A DNA stretch of 7,378 nucleotides, taken from the NCBI GenBank assembly GCA_900557505.1, contig USTC01000043.1, forward strand, positions 1 through 7,378, written 5' to 3'. The position numbers and the translations under genes are program-made. Position 1 is the first letter of the stretch. Each line of letters starts with the position of its first letter. Source of the DNA: an uncultured Collinsella sp. GTDB lineage: Bacteria > Actinomycetota > Coriobacteriia > Coriobacteriales > Coriobacteriaceae. Of the stretch, positions 1-7,377 are shown piece by piece. A model generated the notes under the pieces. That model worked only from the letters and a program-made list of their open reading frames with translations. It searched no databases and was not told the DNA's origin.

Positions 1-157
1 AATTGTCTCTACCTGTTACAGATCGAGACATACCGTAGAGGGCCGCCCGAAAAATCTCGATCTGTAACACCAAGCCCGATTTTGACGGCCTAGCTGTTAC
101 AGGTCGAGACAAACCGGGTCCAATCCACCACAAAGGTGCCTGTCCCCATTGTGGTGG
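1..157. repeat. Mosaic palindromic repeat element, copy A
   Basis: Non-coding element that recurs in the same orientation at 1424-1578, about 89% identical by hand alignment with one-base indels. It holds the motif TGTTACAGATCGAGACA forward at 14-30, its reverse complement (TCTCGATCTGTAACA) at 55-69, and a forward copy with one change at 95-111. The units therefore alternate in orientation with starts 40-41 bp apart. The first two form a perfect 15-bp inverted repeat with a 25-26 bp spacer. The element ends in the hairpin at 125-157, four bases beyond the ATPase stop codon. It begins at the window edge and may extend further left. The layout resembles BIME/REP mosaics; no transposase or REP-associated tyrosine transposase gene is visible here. 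Confidence 0.85.
125..157. other. Hairpin downstream of the ATPase gene
   Basis: CCACCACAA (125-133) pairs perfectly with TTGTGGTGG (149-157), leaving a loop that contains GGTGCCTGTCCCC. It lies just after the minus-strand ATPase stop (162-164) and could cap that transcript, but no T-run follows on either strand, so it is not a typical intrinsic terminator. The same sequence type closes copy B of the repeat element, so it is more likely part of that element. Confidence 0.7.
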
Positions 158-161
158 CTGC

Positions 162-1268
162 CTAGAGCTGGCTGCGCAGATAGTCAGCCATATATGGAAC
201 AGCGAAACGCACGTAACCGCGGCGTGCCTGTTCGATAACGCCGGCGTCGATGAGGCGTCGGCGATACTTTTGCGCATAGTCGGGTGTGACTGACATGCGC
301 TTCGCAACATCGGAAATGCGCGAAACGGCGTCTTCGTCATCAATCATTGCGTCGAGAAACGCGACGTCTTGGTCCGATAGCGCGGCGAGCGTCGTTTCAC
401 AAACATCGTTTTCGAAATCGGCCTTTGACGCTTCGATAGCTCCGTCGACTTGCTCTGGCGTTACGCGTTTTCCGGCCTCGCAGCGATTGGCGATGTTGTA
501 GCCGATGAGCTGCAGCATATAGGGCGAACCTTGGGTTGCACGAGCGGCACGGAGGCGAAGATCGCCTGGAATATCAAGGTTGAGCTCTTCGAAAGCCCGT
601 TGATAATATGCATCGACATCTCCGACTGAAAGCGGTTCGAGCGTGACTTTGCATGCGCGGTTGAGAAATGTCAGTACGCGGTCGTTGAGTGTCGCGGAGA
701 CTGCTCCCGGGAGGCCCGCCATGACGAGCGCGACGTTGAGTCCCTCGCCGACGAGCTCTTGATAGGCGGTGACGAGCTGTCTGATCTCGGGTGAATTTGC
801 TTGGAGCTCGTCGATGAGGATGAGGGTGCCGTGTCCCTGCTCGGTCAGTTTGCGCGCGAGCTGTGTGAGTTTGAACTGAAAGCTCTTGGTCTCCTGCACG
901 TCTCGTGTGAACTCGAGGCCTGCCGAGAACCCAAAAACACTTAGACTGCCGCTCGTGAGTTTGGGAAGGCGGCGTTTATTGACGTACGGCTCGCCTGCTT
1001 CCTGGATTTTCTCAACAATGCGCTCGAGCATATCCTCGGAGGCCACGGTGGGCGTGGCGACAACAAAGCCGAGCTTGCGTGCGCGGTCGGCAAGTTCCCA
1101 CAGAAGAACCGTCTTGCCGCTGCCTCGCTGTCCAAGCATGAGCATGGCTCGGTCGCGATTGCCCGGCTCCTGCTCAAGACCGGAGATGAATGTCGAAATC
1201 ACGTTCCCGCGCCCCACCAGATAGGACGGGCGATTTCCAAATGAGGGGGAGAAGATGGTTTCAGTCAT
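162..1268 (-). CDS. AAA/ORC-like ATP-binding protein with C-terminal winged-helix-like domain
   Basis: A 368-residue P-loop ATPase. The Walker A motif GQRGSGKT is at about residues 46-53. A Walker B motif, LILIDE, ends at E154 with the expected D153-E154 pair. A GSPYMLQLIGY stretch near 247-257 matches the sensor-2/lid region of ORC1/Cdc6-like and related STAND-type ATPases. The last ~75 residues (about 293-368) look like a winged helix (a helix with SVTPDYAQKYRRRL, then LIDAGVIEQARRGYVRF), suggesting DNA or protein binding. No membrane segment or nuclease domain is seen. The ATG at 1268 has a clear AGGAG ribosome site a few bases upstream, in a purine-rich leader. The gene stands alone between two direct repeat copies and by eye is less GC-rich than the genes to its right, which hints at a separate origin. 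Proteins of this class occur in mobile elements, defence loci and as chromosomal orphans; the substrate and partner cannot be told from sequence. Confidence 0.88.
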   Translation of the reverse strand: MTETIFSPSFGNRPSYLVGRGNVISTFISGLEQEPGNRDRAMLMLGQRGSGKTVLLWELADRARKLGFVVATPTVASEDMLERIVEKIQEAGEPYVNKRRLPKLTSGSLSVFGFSAGLEFTRDVQETKSFQFKLTQLARKLTEQGHGTLILIDELQANSPEIRQLVTAYQELVGEGLNVALVMAGLPGAVSATLNDRVLTFLNRACKVTLEPLSVGDVDAYYQRAFEELNLDIPGDLRLRAARATQGSPYMLQLIGYNIANRCEAGKRVTPEQVDGAIEASKADFENDVCETTLAALSDQDVAFLDAMIDDEDAVSRISDVAKRMSVTPDYAQKYRRRLIDAGVIEQARRGYVRFAVPYMADYLRSQL

Positions 1269-1275
1269 AAGTCTC

Positions 1276-1313
1276 CTTTCCTTTTTTTCCTATTTTTTCC
1301 TTTCTTTCCTATT
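1276..1313 (-). repeat. Purine-rich tandem duplication in the ATPase leader
   Basis: Read on the minus strand, two adjacent 19-base units (1313-1295 and 1294-1276) differ at two positions, both of the pattern AATAGGAAA...GGAAA. They run directly into the ribosome site GGAGACTT before the ATG at 1268. The tract contains several AGGA-like sites and A-runs of six to seven bases. It could extend ribosome loading or vary in length by slippage; that is inference. Confidence 0.75.
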
Positions 1314-1396
1314 CAGTCAAATATCCCGCCGGAGAGGGCGGCTGCGTGGACCTCATCGGCAAGAACCTCGACATCGCCTGCGACTAGAATCTTCTG

Positions 1397-1533
1397 TTTC
1401 GATCTGTAACATCTAGCGGGCTAAATCGTCTCTACCTGTTACAGATCGAGACAAACCGTAGAGGGCCGTCCGAAAATCTCGATCTGTAACACCAGGCCCG
1501 GTTTTGGCTGCCTAACTGTTACAGATCGAGACA
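1397..1533. repeat. Alternating inverted-unit array, copy B region
   Basis: Four units of the 15-17 bp motif alternate in orientation: reverse at 1397-1411 (one base changed), forward 1437-1453, reverse 1477-1491, forward 1517-1533. Their starts (1397, 1437, 1477, 1517) are exactly 40 bp apart, leaving 25-bp gaps between the 15-bp cores. Any two neighbours form a 15-bp inverted repeat, so several mutually exclusive hairpins are possible. The last gap also contains AGGC/GCCT, which would lengthen the 1477-1531 hairpin. From 1424 onward the sequence matches copy A (1-157); the first unit has no counterpart in view there because the window starts too late. Confidence 0.85.
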
Positions 1534-1578
1534 AACCTGCCCAAACCACCACAAAGGTGCCCGTCCCCTTTGTGGTGG
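1424..1578. repeat. Mosaic palindromic repeat element, copy B
   Basis: Direct repeat of 1-157, including the motif units, the gaps between them and the terminal hairpin. Most differences are single transitions; the least conserved part is the ~12 bp just before the hairpin. Because both copies point the same way and enclose the ATPase gene, recombination between them would remove about 1.4 kb with the gene and one copy. Confidence 0.85.
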
Positions 1579-1595
1579 TTGGTGGTTTGGGCAGG
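1536..1595. other. Long hairpin with a 7-bp duplication in its right arm
   Basis: Two alternative stems share a left arm. The inner one pairs 1544-1556 with 1568-1580 (13 bp, perfect). The outer one pairs 1536-1550 with 1581-1595 (15 bp, perfect). The right side contains GGTGGTT twice in a row (1574-1580 and 1581-1587). Deleting one copy would merge both stems into a single perfect 21-bp stem with an 11-base loop, GTGCCCGTCCC. No T-run follows, so a classic terminator is unlikely. Confidence 0.8.
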
Positions 1596-1673
1596 CGGGT
1601 ATCAAAAAGTGTCAGACGGGGCGGCTGCCGAGCACCCGCGCGTGAAAAGAAGTATCGGCCTGCGTCGTTGCCG

Positions 1674-1702
1674 TTGAGCGACGCGTTGTTTGTAGGGATA
1701 CT
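1674..1702 (+). promoter_or_regulatory. Possible promoter of the phospho-glucosidase gene
   Basis: TTGAGC (1674-1679) and GATACT (1697-1702) are separated by 17 bases, each matching four of six consensus positions of a vegetative promoter. Transcription would start near 1709, about 29 bases before the ATG. A 6-bp inverted repeat, GCGTCG (1662-1667) and CGACGC (1679-1684), straddles the -35 box and might be an operator half-site pair. Prediction by eye only. Confidence 0.4.
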
Positions 1703-1725
1703 GAGCCTATGACAACAGCGTATGA

Positions 1726-3168
<1,443 letters not shown>

Positions 3169-3175
3169 GGAAGCT

Positions 3176-3232
3176 GAGGCACTCAACTTCAGAGCCTCCT
3201 AACCAAGGGCCCGGCGAGTATGTGCTCGCCGG
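3176..3232 (+). terminator. Hairpins after the glucosidase gene, possible transcript end
   Basis: Two inverted repeats follow the TAA at 3166-3168. A weak one pairs GAGGC (3176-3180) with GCCTC (3194-3198). A strong one pairs CCGGCGAG (3211-3218) with CTCGCCGG (3225-3232) around the 6-base loop TATGTG. No T-run follows the strong stem, so a rho-independent terminator is not proven, but its place between two separate transcription units fits that role. Confidence 0.4.
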
Positions 3233-3291
3233 ACGCCTTGCCGTCTGCGGATTTTGGGACATGTGGCCCGCTTTTTGAGCCTGCCTGTCGG

Positions 3292-3306
3292 TACACTAAA
3301 AGAACT
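3292..3306 (+). promoter_or_regulatory. Possible -10 box for the signalling operon, giving a leaderless transcript
   Basis: TACACT at 3292-3297 matches a -10 hexamer at four of six positions, including the key first A and last T. The usual distance puts the transcription start at about 3304-3307, right at the ATG at 3307, which has no ribosome site. A -35 box at the right distance is poor. Leaderless transcripts are common in actinobacteria, so the arrangement is plausible but unproven. Confidence 0.4.
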
Positions 3307-5190
3307 ATGGGTACCCGCGAGCGACATATCGGCCACGCGGCCGCCCGATCCGCACCCGTGGCGGATCCCAGGGGCGGCAGGCTCTTCGCCATGCCGCGAT
3401 TCCTTGTTGGCATAACACATCAGGCGTATCGTCACCGCGTCTTTGCTATCGCCGGCGCCATCACCGCACTATTCCTCATGCTTTTGGCAGTCTTGCCGGC
3501 GCTGTTCGCCTTCGACTCCAAACTTTCTAACGCCGTGCCCGCCTATAGCGAGGTGTCCGAAGAGGTCGTGGATGCGCTCGTCCATTCGAGCTCTCTGCCG
3601 TTGCTTGTTGCCGCAATTGTATTTTCGATCTGGGGCGTATCGGTCTATCTGCGCTGTTTGGACTATGTGTTGCGCCGCCGTCTTGTTGCCATCGCCACCA
3701 TCTGCGCCCTGTGGATGATCGAAGTCATTCTCAAGTACAAGTCGTTCACGCCGTTCTATGCCACCGTGCTGTGGTACCTGTACTACGTGCCTATGACGCT
3801 CATTCCACTGCTCTACCAGTTGTGTGGTCTGCGCCTTGCGGGCCTGGAGCAACACCGCCTGGGTCGCCGCTACTGCGCTGCGCTGTGGATTGTGGCCATC
3901 CTGCTTATCGGATTTGTGCTCACCAACGATTTTCACCAGCAAGTCTTCCGCTTTGACCGCACAAGCGACACCTGGAGCAACGACTACACGTACGGCTGGG
4001 GTTATTTTGCCGTCCTCGTGTGGACGGCCTTTAACTTCGTGGCCTTTTTTATCCTGGTTGGCCGGTCCTCGTCCTTTCGCATCCAGCGTTTCTCGGGCAC
4101 GGCGGCGCTCGTACTGCTGGGCGGCGCATTCTTTGCCATCTCATATGCTCTGCGCGTGCCCTGGGCATGGAGGCTCAACTTCTCGCTCGTCTATTGCGTC
4201 CTGTGCGTGGTGGCGATGGAAATCTGTCTCGATTGCGGTGTCATTCCGTCGTATCACGACATAGCCGGCATCTTCGACACCTTGCCGCTCGACCTCAAAG
4301 TTCTAACGCGCGACCTGCAGGAGGCCTATGCCACGCCGGTGTCAAAGCCAATGCCGGTAGGCGTGTGCGAGGAGTTGCGGACCCAGGAGCACGGGCGCGC
4401 CCATGCCTTTGCCGTGGCGTCCGATCCCGATGTGATGTACCGTGCCTTTCCGCTGCTGGGCGGATCGGCCCTGCTTGCCCAAGACGTGTCGGAGCTCAAC
4501 GAGCTTAACCGTGAACTGGCACATCGTCGCATGGAGCTGCAGCGTCAAAACGAGCTGCTCGCCGCCGACTACGACCTTAAGACGCATTTGGCAGATCAAG
4601 AGGCCGAGACCTTGCTGGTCCAAGACGTGGACCAAGCGCTTGCCCGCGCGCTCGAAGGGATGTACGACCTGCTGAGCTCGCTGCCGCCGTTGACCGACGA
4701 AGCGTCTTCGCACGAGCGTTATCGCATGCTGCAGCGCGCCAAGATGCTCGTCGCCTATTGCAAGCGCAAGGGGTCGCTCACGTTGGCACAGCACGGGGAG
4801 AGCGGTTTTGACCGCGACCGCATTCAGCTCATTGCCAACGAGCTCGCAAGTGACCTGCGCACCATCGATATCGATTGCGCCTCGATTATCGCCATACGGC
4901 GCCCGTTGCACGCCAGTACGGTAAGCGCCCTGTACGACTGCGTGTATGACTTTGCGTTTTTTGCCTACACCACCGACCATCCGGCGCTTATGTATCACTT
5001 GGGCGACCATGACCGATGCAGTGTCGAGCTGCGCGCCACGCTTTTTTCCAACGATGATGCAGATCTTTCGCAGACGCCCGCTGCGCAAGAGCTCGAAAGC
5101 GCTTTGCAAGGGCGCAACGTGGCATATCGCCTTGAGGGCGGGCCCGGCCAGCTGCGCATGATCGTCTTGATGCCGAGGGCGGGTGAGTGA
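3307..5190 (+). CDS. Membrane protein with 7TM histidine-kinase-type sensor and degenerate kinase region
   Basis: Numbering from the ATG at 3307 gives 627 residues. Eight hydrophobic segments lie at roughly 44-68, 97-115, 125-142, 151-174, 188-205, 230-251, 263-282 and 289-309. The TNDFHQQVF motif near 206-214 is typical of the histidine kinase N-terminal 7TM sensor domain. A PAS-like segment ends in GGSALLAQDVSELN (about 385-398), followed by a likely coiled coil (about 395-435). The remaining ~190 residues occupy the place of a DHp and ATPase domain, but I find no H box, no N box and no GxG lid, so it is probably a non-catalytic kinase relative. The frame opens at an ATG at 3220, but that codon sits in the loop of a stable hairpin, and codons 3220-3306 are much less GC-ending than those after 3307. 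ATG 3307 is preferred; ATG 3391 is also possible. The stop overlaps the next gene by 4 bp, implying co-translation with the true kinase and a sensory or modulating role. Confidence 0.8.
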   Translation: MGTRERHIGHAAARSAPVADPRGGRLFAMPRFLVGITHQAYRHRVFAIAGAITALFLMLLAVLPALFAFDSKLSNAVPAYSEVSEEVVDALVHSSSLPLLVAAIVFSIWGVSVYLRCLDYVLRRRLVAIATICALWMIEVILKYKSFTPFYATVLWYLYYVPMTLIPLLYQLCGLRLAGLEQHRLGRRYCAALWIVAILLIGFVLTNDFHQQVFRFDRTSDTWSNDYTYGWGYFAVLVWTAFNFVAFFILVGRSSSFRIQRFSGTAALVLLGGAFFAISYALRVPWAWRLNFSLVYCVLCVVAMEICLDCGVIPSYHDIAGIFDTLPLDLKVLTRDLQEAYATPVSKPMPVGVCEELRTQEHGRAHAFAVASDPDVMYRAFPLLGGSALLAQDVSELNELNRELAHRRMELQRQNELLAADYDLKTHLADQEAETLLVQDVDQALARALEGMYDLLSSLPPLTDEASSHERYRMLQRAKMLVAYCKRKGSLTLAQHGESGFDRDRIQLIANELASDLRTIDIDCASIIAIRRPLHASTVSALYDCVYDFAFFAYTTDHPALMYHLGDHDRCSVELRATLFSNDDADLSQTPAAQELESALQGRNVAYRLEGGPGQLRMIVLMPRAGE

Positions 5191-6686
5191 CGATGCAGAT
5201 TTCGCTCATCCTTCCCCAAATCGTTGCGCTCGATGTTGTCTTTGCCCTGGCTGCGTGTCTGCAGACGATCCACGTCCCGCTCATCGCGTCGCGCCGCTCG
5301 CCCTATAACCGTAAGGTGATTTGCGCCTACGAGGCGAGCCTTGTGCTTCACCTGATGATTTCGGCGCTCATCTTATTCGCGTCGTCTGGCTCGTATCTGG
5401 TGGCGCCGCTTGACGTTTGCGCCAGGGCAATGGGCGGAGCGTTGTGGCTCAATGCCGCGATCTTTGCCTATGGCGTGGTACTTATGGTGCACTATCGTCG
5501 CCCCGTCATGCTGGTCGAGCTGCTGCTTGTTGTCGCCGTTACACCACCGGTGGTTTTTACCATGGGCCCGGCGTGGACCGTTGTCCTTATTGCAGAGGGA
5601 GCGTTCTTCCTGTTCCGTTCCATCGCGGCGCTCTTGATGGACGTCCGTAACCGCCAGGAGGATATCACCGCGTTCTCGACGATCGAGACCATCAACGTGA
5701 TTCCCGTGGGCATCCTGTATCTAGACCCGAGGGGCCGTCCGCTGCTCATGAACCGCTGCATGCGCAAAAACCTGGTGGAACTTCATATGCCAACCGATCT
5801 ACGCGACATGAGCAGCACATGGAACGACCTGCGCAAGCTTAGCATGCAAATGCCCGAAAGCAGCAGGAACCGTGTGCGGATTAATCTGGACCGCTTTGGT
5901 GAGGCGCGTGCGGTGGTCGAGGTCTCTCCCGCCGAGATTCGCCTATTTGTGTGCGATCGTGTTATGGTTTCGGGCCGTTCGTTCGAGCGCATTATCGGTC
6001 TTGATGTGACAGAGTACGCGCATGCTCATGACCGCTTGGCGCAAGCCAACCACCTGCTTGAGCTTGCGGGCCAAGAGCTCCAAGCCCAGATCGAAGAAGT
6101 CAAAAAAGTTGCTGACAATGCGGCCTACCTACGTATGCGTGCCCGCGTTCACGATGTGATCGGGCAGCGCCTGTCCATTCTCCATCGCTATTTGGAGGAG
6201 GGGCGCCTGGACGACGAGTCGCTCGAGCAGATTGACCCGTTGCTGCGCTCAATTGCCGCCGATTTGCGCAGTGGCGGTGCCAGCGAGCCTGCAGAGCAGC
6301 TGGGTGATATCGTCCATGCTTTTGGCCTGGTGAGTGTGCAGATCGATGTTGAGGGTGCGCTGCCTGAGGACGCGCGTGTCGCCGCCGCATTTTTGCAGAT
6401 TATTCGCGAGGCCTCGACCAATGCCACCAAGCATGCGCAAGCGCATCGGGTCCATGTGCGCCTGTGGCAGGAGGGGGCGGATGCTGACGGCATCGCGCAC
6501 ATGACGATTTCTAACGACGGGTCCCCGGCCCCCGTATCGTATCGCGAGGGAACGGGTATCCCAGGTATGAGGCATGTCGCGCAAGATCTGGGTGGCAGCC
6601 TAGAGGTCCATACTGCCCAGCCCTTTACGCTTGCGGCGTCCATCCCGCTGAGCTCCAACGCCACGGTCCAAAGGAGAAGTTCATGA
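5187..6686 (+). CDS. Membrane sensor histidine kinase, NarL/DesK class (HisKA_3-like), with PAS-like domain
   Basis: A 499-residue kinase. About five hydrophobic segments fill the first 150 residues (roughly 8-30, 44-66, 82-103, 107-128, 131-150). A PAS-like domain follows (about 166-276, containing VIPVGILYLDPRGRPLLMNR and GLDVTEY), then a coiled coil (about 280-312). The H box is RARVHDVIGQRLS with H322 as predicted phospho-acceptor; the HD(x)xGQRLS pattern is that of kinases paired with LuxR-type regulators. The ATPase domain is complete: N box REASTNATKHA with N412, D box ISNDGS with D444, G box EGTGIPGMR at 454-462. The GTG at 5187 is chosen because GAGGG lies seven bases upstream and GTGA overlaps the preceding stop; ATG 5193 is the alternative. 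The gene ends in ATGA, overlapping the regulator start. It should autophosphorylate and pass phosphate to the regulator; the signal is unknown. Confidence 0.93.
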   Translation: MTMQISLILPQIVALDVVFALAACLQTIHVPLIASRRSPYNRKVICAYEASLVLHLMISALILFASSGSYLVAPLDVCARAMGGALWLNAAIFAYGVVLMVHYRRPVMLVELLLVVAVTPPVVFTMGPAWTVVLIAEGAFFLFRSIAALLMDVRNRQEDITAFSTIETINVIPVGILYLDPRGRPLLMNRCMRKNLVELHMPTDLRDMSSTWNDLRKLSMQMPESSRNRVRINLDRFGEARAVVEVSPAEIRLFVCDRVMVSGRSFERIIGLDVTEYAHAHDRLAQANHLLELAGQELQAQIEEVKKVADNAAYLRMRARVHDVIGQRLSILHRYLEEGRLDDESLEQIDPLLRSIAADLRSGGASEPAEQLGDIVHAFGLVSVQIDVEGALPEDARVAAAFLQIIREASTNATKHAQAHRVHVRLWQEGADADGIAHMTISNDGSPAPVSYREGTGIPGMRHVAQDLGGSLEVHTAQPFTLAASIPLSSNATVQRRSS

Positions 6687-7306
6687 TCCGCGTCCTTATA
6701 GTCGAAGACCAGGCCATCCTGCGCGAGAGCCTGGCGCGCTCCGTTGGCGACCAGCCCGATATGACCGTTGTTTCCGCCATCGCCGATGCCTCCGAGGCCT
6801 TGGGTGTCGCGCTCAAGGAGCGTCCGGACATGATACTGATGGACGTATGCACCGAGCATGATTCCAACGGCATCGTGGCGGCGGCGCGCATCAAGGAGCA
6901 GCTGCCCGAGTGCCGCATCATTATCATGACCGGCATGCCCGAGATCACCTTTGTCGATCAGGCCCGCGAGGCGGGCGTCGATAGCTTTGTTTACAAGAAC
7001 GTCGGTATCGACGAGCTGTTCGCCGTGATGCGCTCCACGCTGGCGGGCTATTGCACGTTTCCCAAGCCGCCCGAGAGTATTTTTTCTGGTACGGCGGCAC
7101 TCGACGAGGCCGAGCTGTCGATTTTGCGCCTTGCCTGCGAGGGCAAAAGCCGCCGCGAGATCGCGGCCGAGCTGTTTATGAGCGAGGGCACCATCAAGCG
7201 CCGCATCTCGGAGATCCTGAGCAAGACCGGCTACGACAACATCATGCGCCTGGCCGTGCATGCGGTGACCGAGGGCAGCATCGTTCCCAACATGGAACGC
7301 CCGTAA
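6683..7306 (+). CDS. NarL-type response regulator with LuxR helix-turn-helix
   Basis: A 207-residue two-domain response regulator, the usual size. The receiver domain (about 1-120) has the acidic pair E8-D9, phospho-acceptor D54 in ILMDV, T83 in IIMTG and K105 in FVYKN, so all switch residues are present. The C-terminal domain (about 140-197) carries the LuxR/GerE pattern: LDEAELSILRLACEGKSRRE, then IAAELFMSEGTIKRRI and a KTG turn. It is expected to bind DNA as a dimer once phosphorylated by the kinase encoded just upstream. The ATG at 6683 overlaps the kinase stop (ATGA) and has AAGGAG at a good distance. No direct-repeat or palindromic site that could be its own operator was recognised in the window. 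Target genes cannot be inferred. Confidence 0.96.
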   Translation: MIRVLIVEDQAILRESLARSVGDQPDMTVVSAIADASEALGVALKERPDMILMDVCTEHDSNGIVAAARIKEQLPECRIIIMTGMPEITFVDQAREAGVDSFVYKNVGIDELFAVMRSTLAGYCTFPKPPESIFSGTAALDEAELSILRLACEGKSRREIAAELFMSEGTIKRRISEILSKTGYDNIMRLAVHAVTEGSIVPNMERP

Positions 7307-7348
7307 TCGACGCGCTCATCCGTGTTCTGGCGCCGTAAAGATAGACCA

Positions 7349-7377
7349 CCCGCCGTTTCGCATCTAAAAACGGCGGG
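7349..7377 (+). terminator. Probable intrinsic terminator of the signalling operon
   Basis: CCCGCCGTTT (7349-7358) pairs perfectly with AAACGGCGGG (7368-7377) around a 9-base loop, 42 bp after the regulator stop. The GC-rich base and position suit a rho-independent terminator. The T-run that should follow lies outside the window; the A-run at 7366-7370 would supply a U-tract for a converging minus-strand transcript only poorly. Confidence 0.7.

Noticed and set aside
1397..1533. CRISPR array, suggested by regular 40-bp spacing
   Set aside because: The repeat units alternate in orientation, the gaps are conserved between copies A and B rather than unique, the unit is short and there are no cas genes.
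3220..3306. Upstream 29-codon extension of the kinase-like membrane protein
   Set aside because: Its start codon lies in a hairpin loop without a ribosome site, its codon third positions are not coding-like, and the putative -10 box lies within it.
4342..5109. Open minus-strand frame of 255 codons within the kinase-like gene
   Set aside because: No ribosome site or recognisable domain; fully inside a well-supported plus-strand gene.
6188..7261. Open minus-strand frame of 357 codons across the kinase and regulator genes
   Set aside because: It spans two genes with clear catalytic motifs on the other strand and has no domain features of its own.
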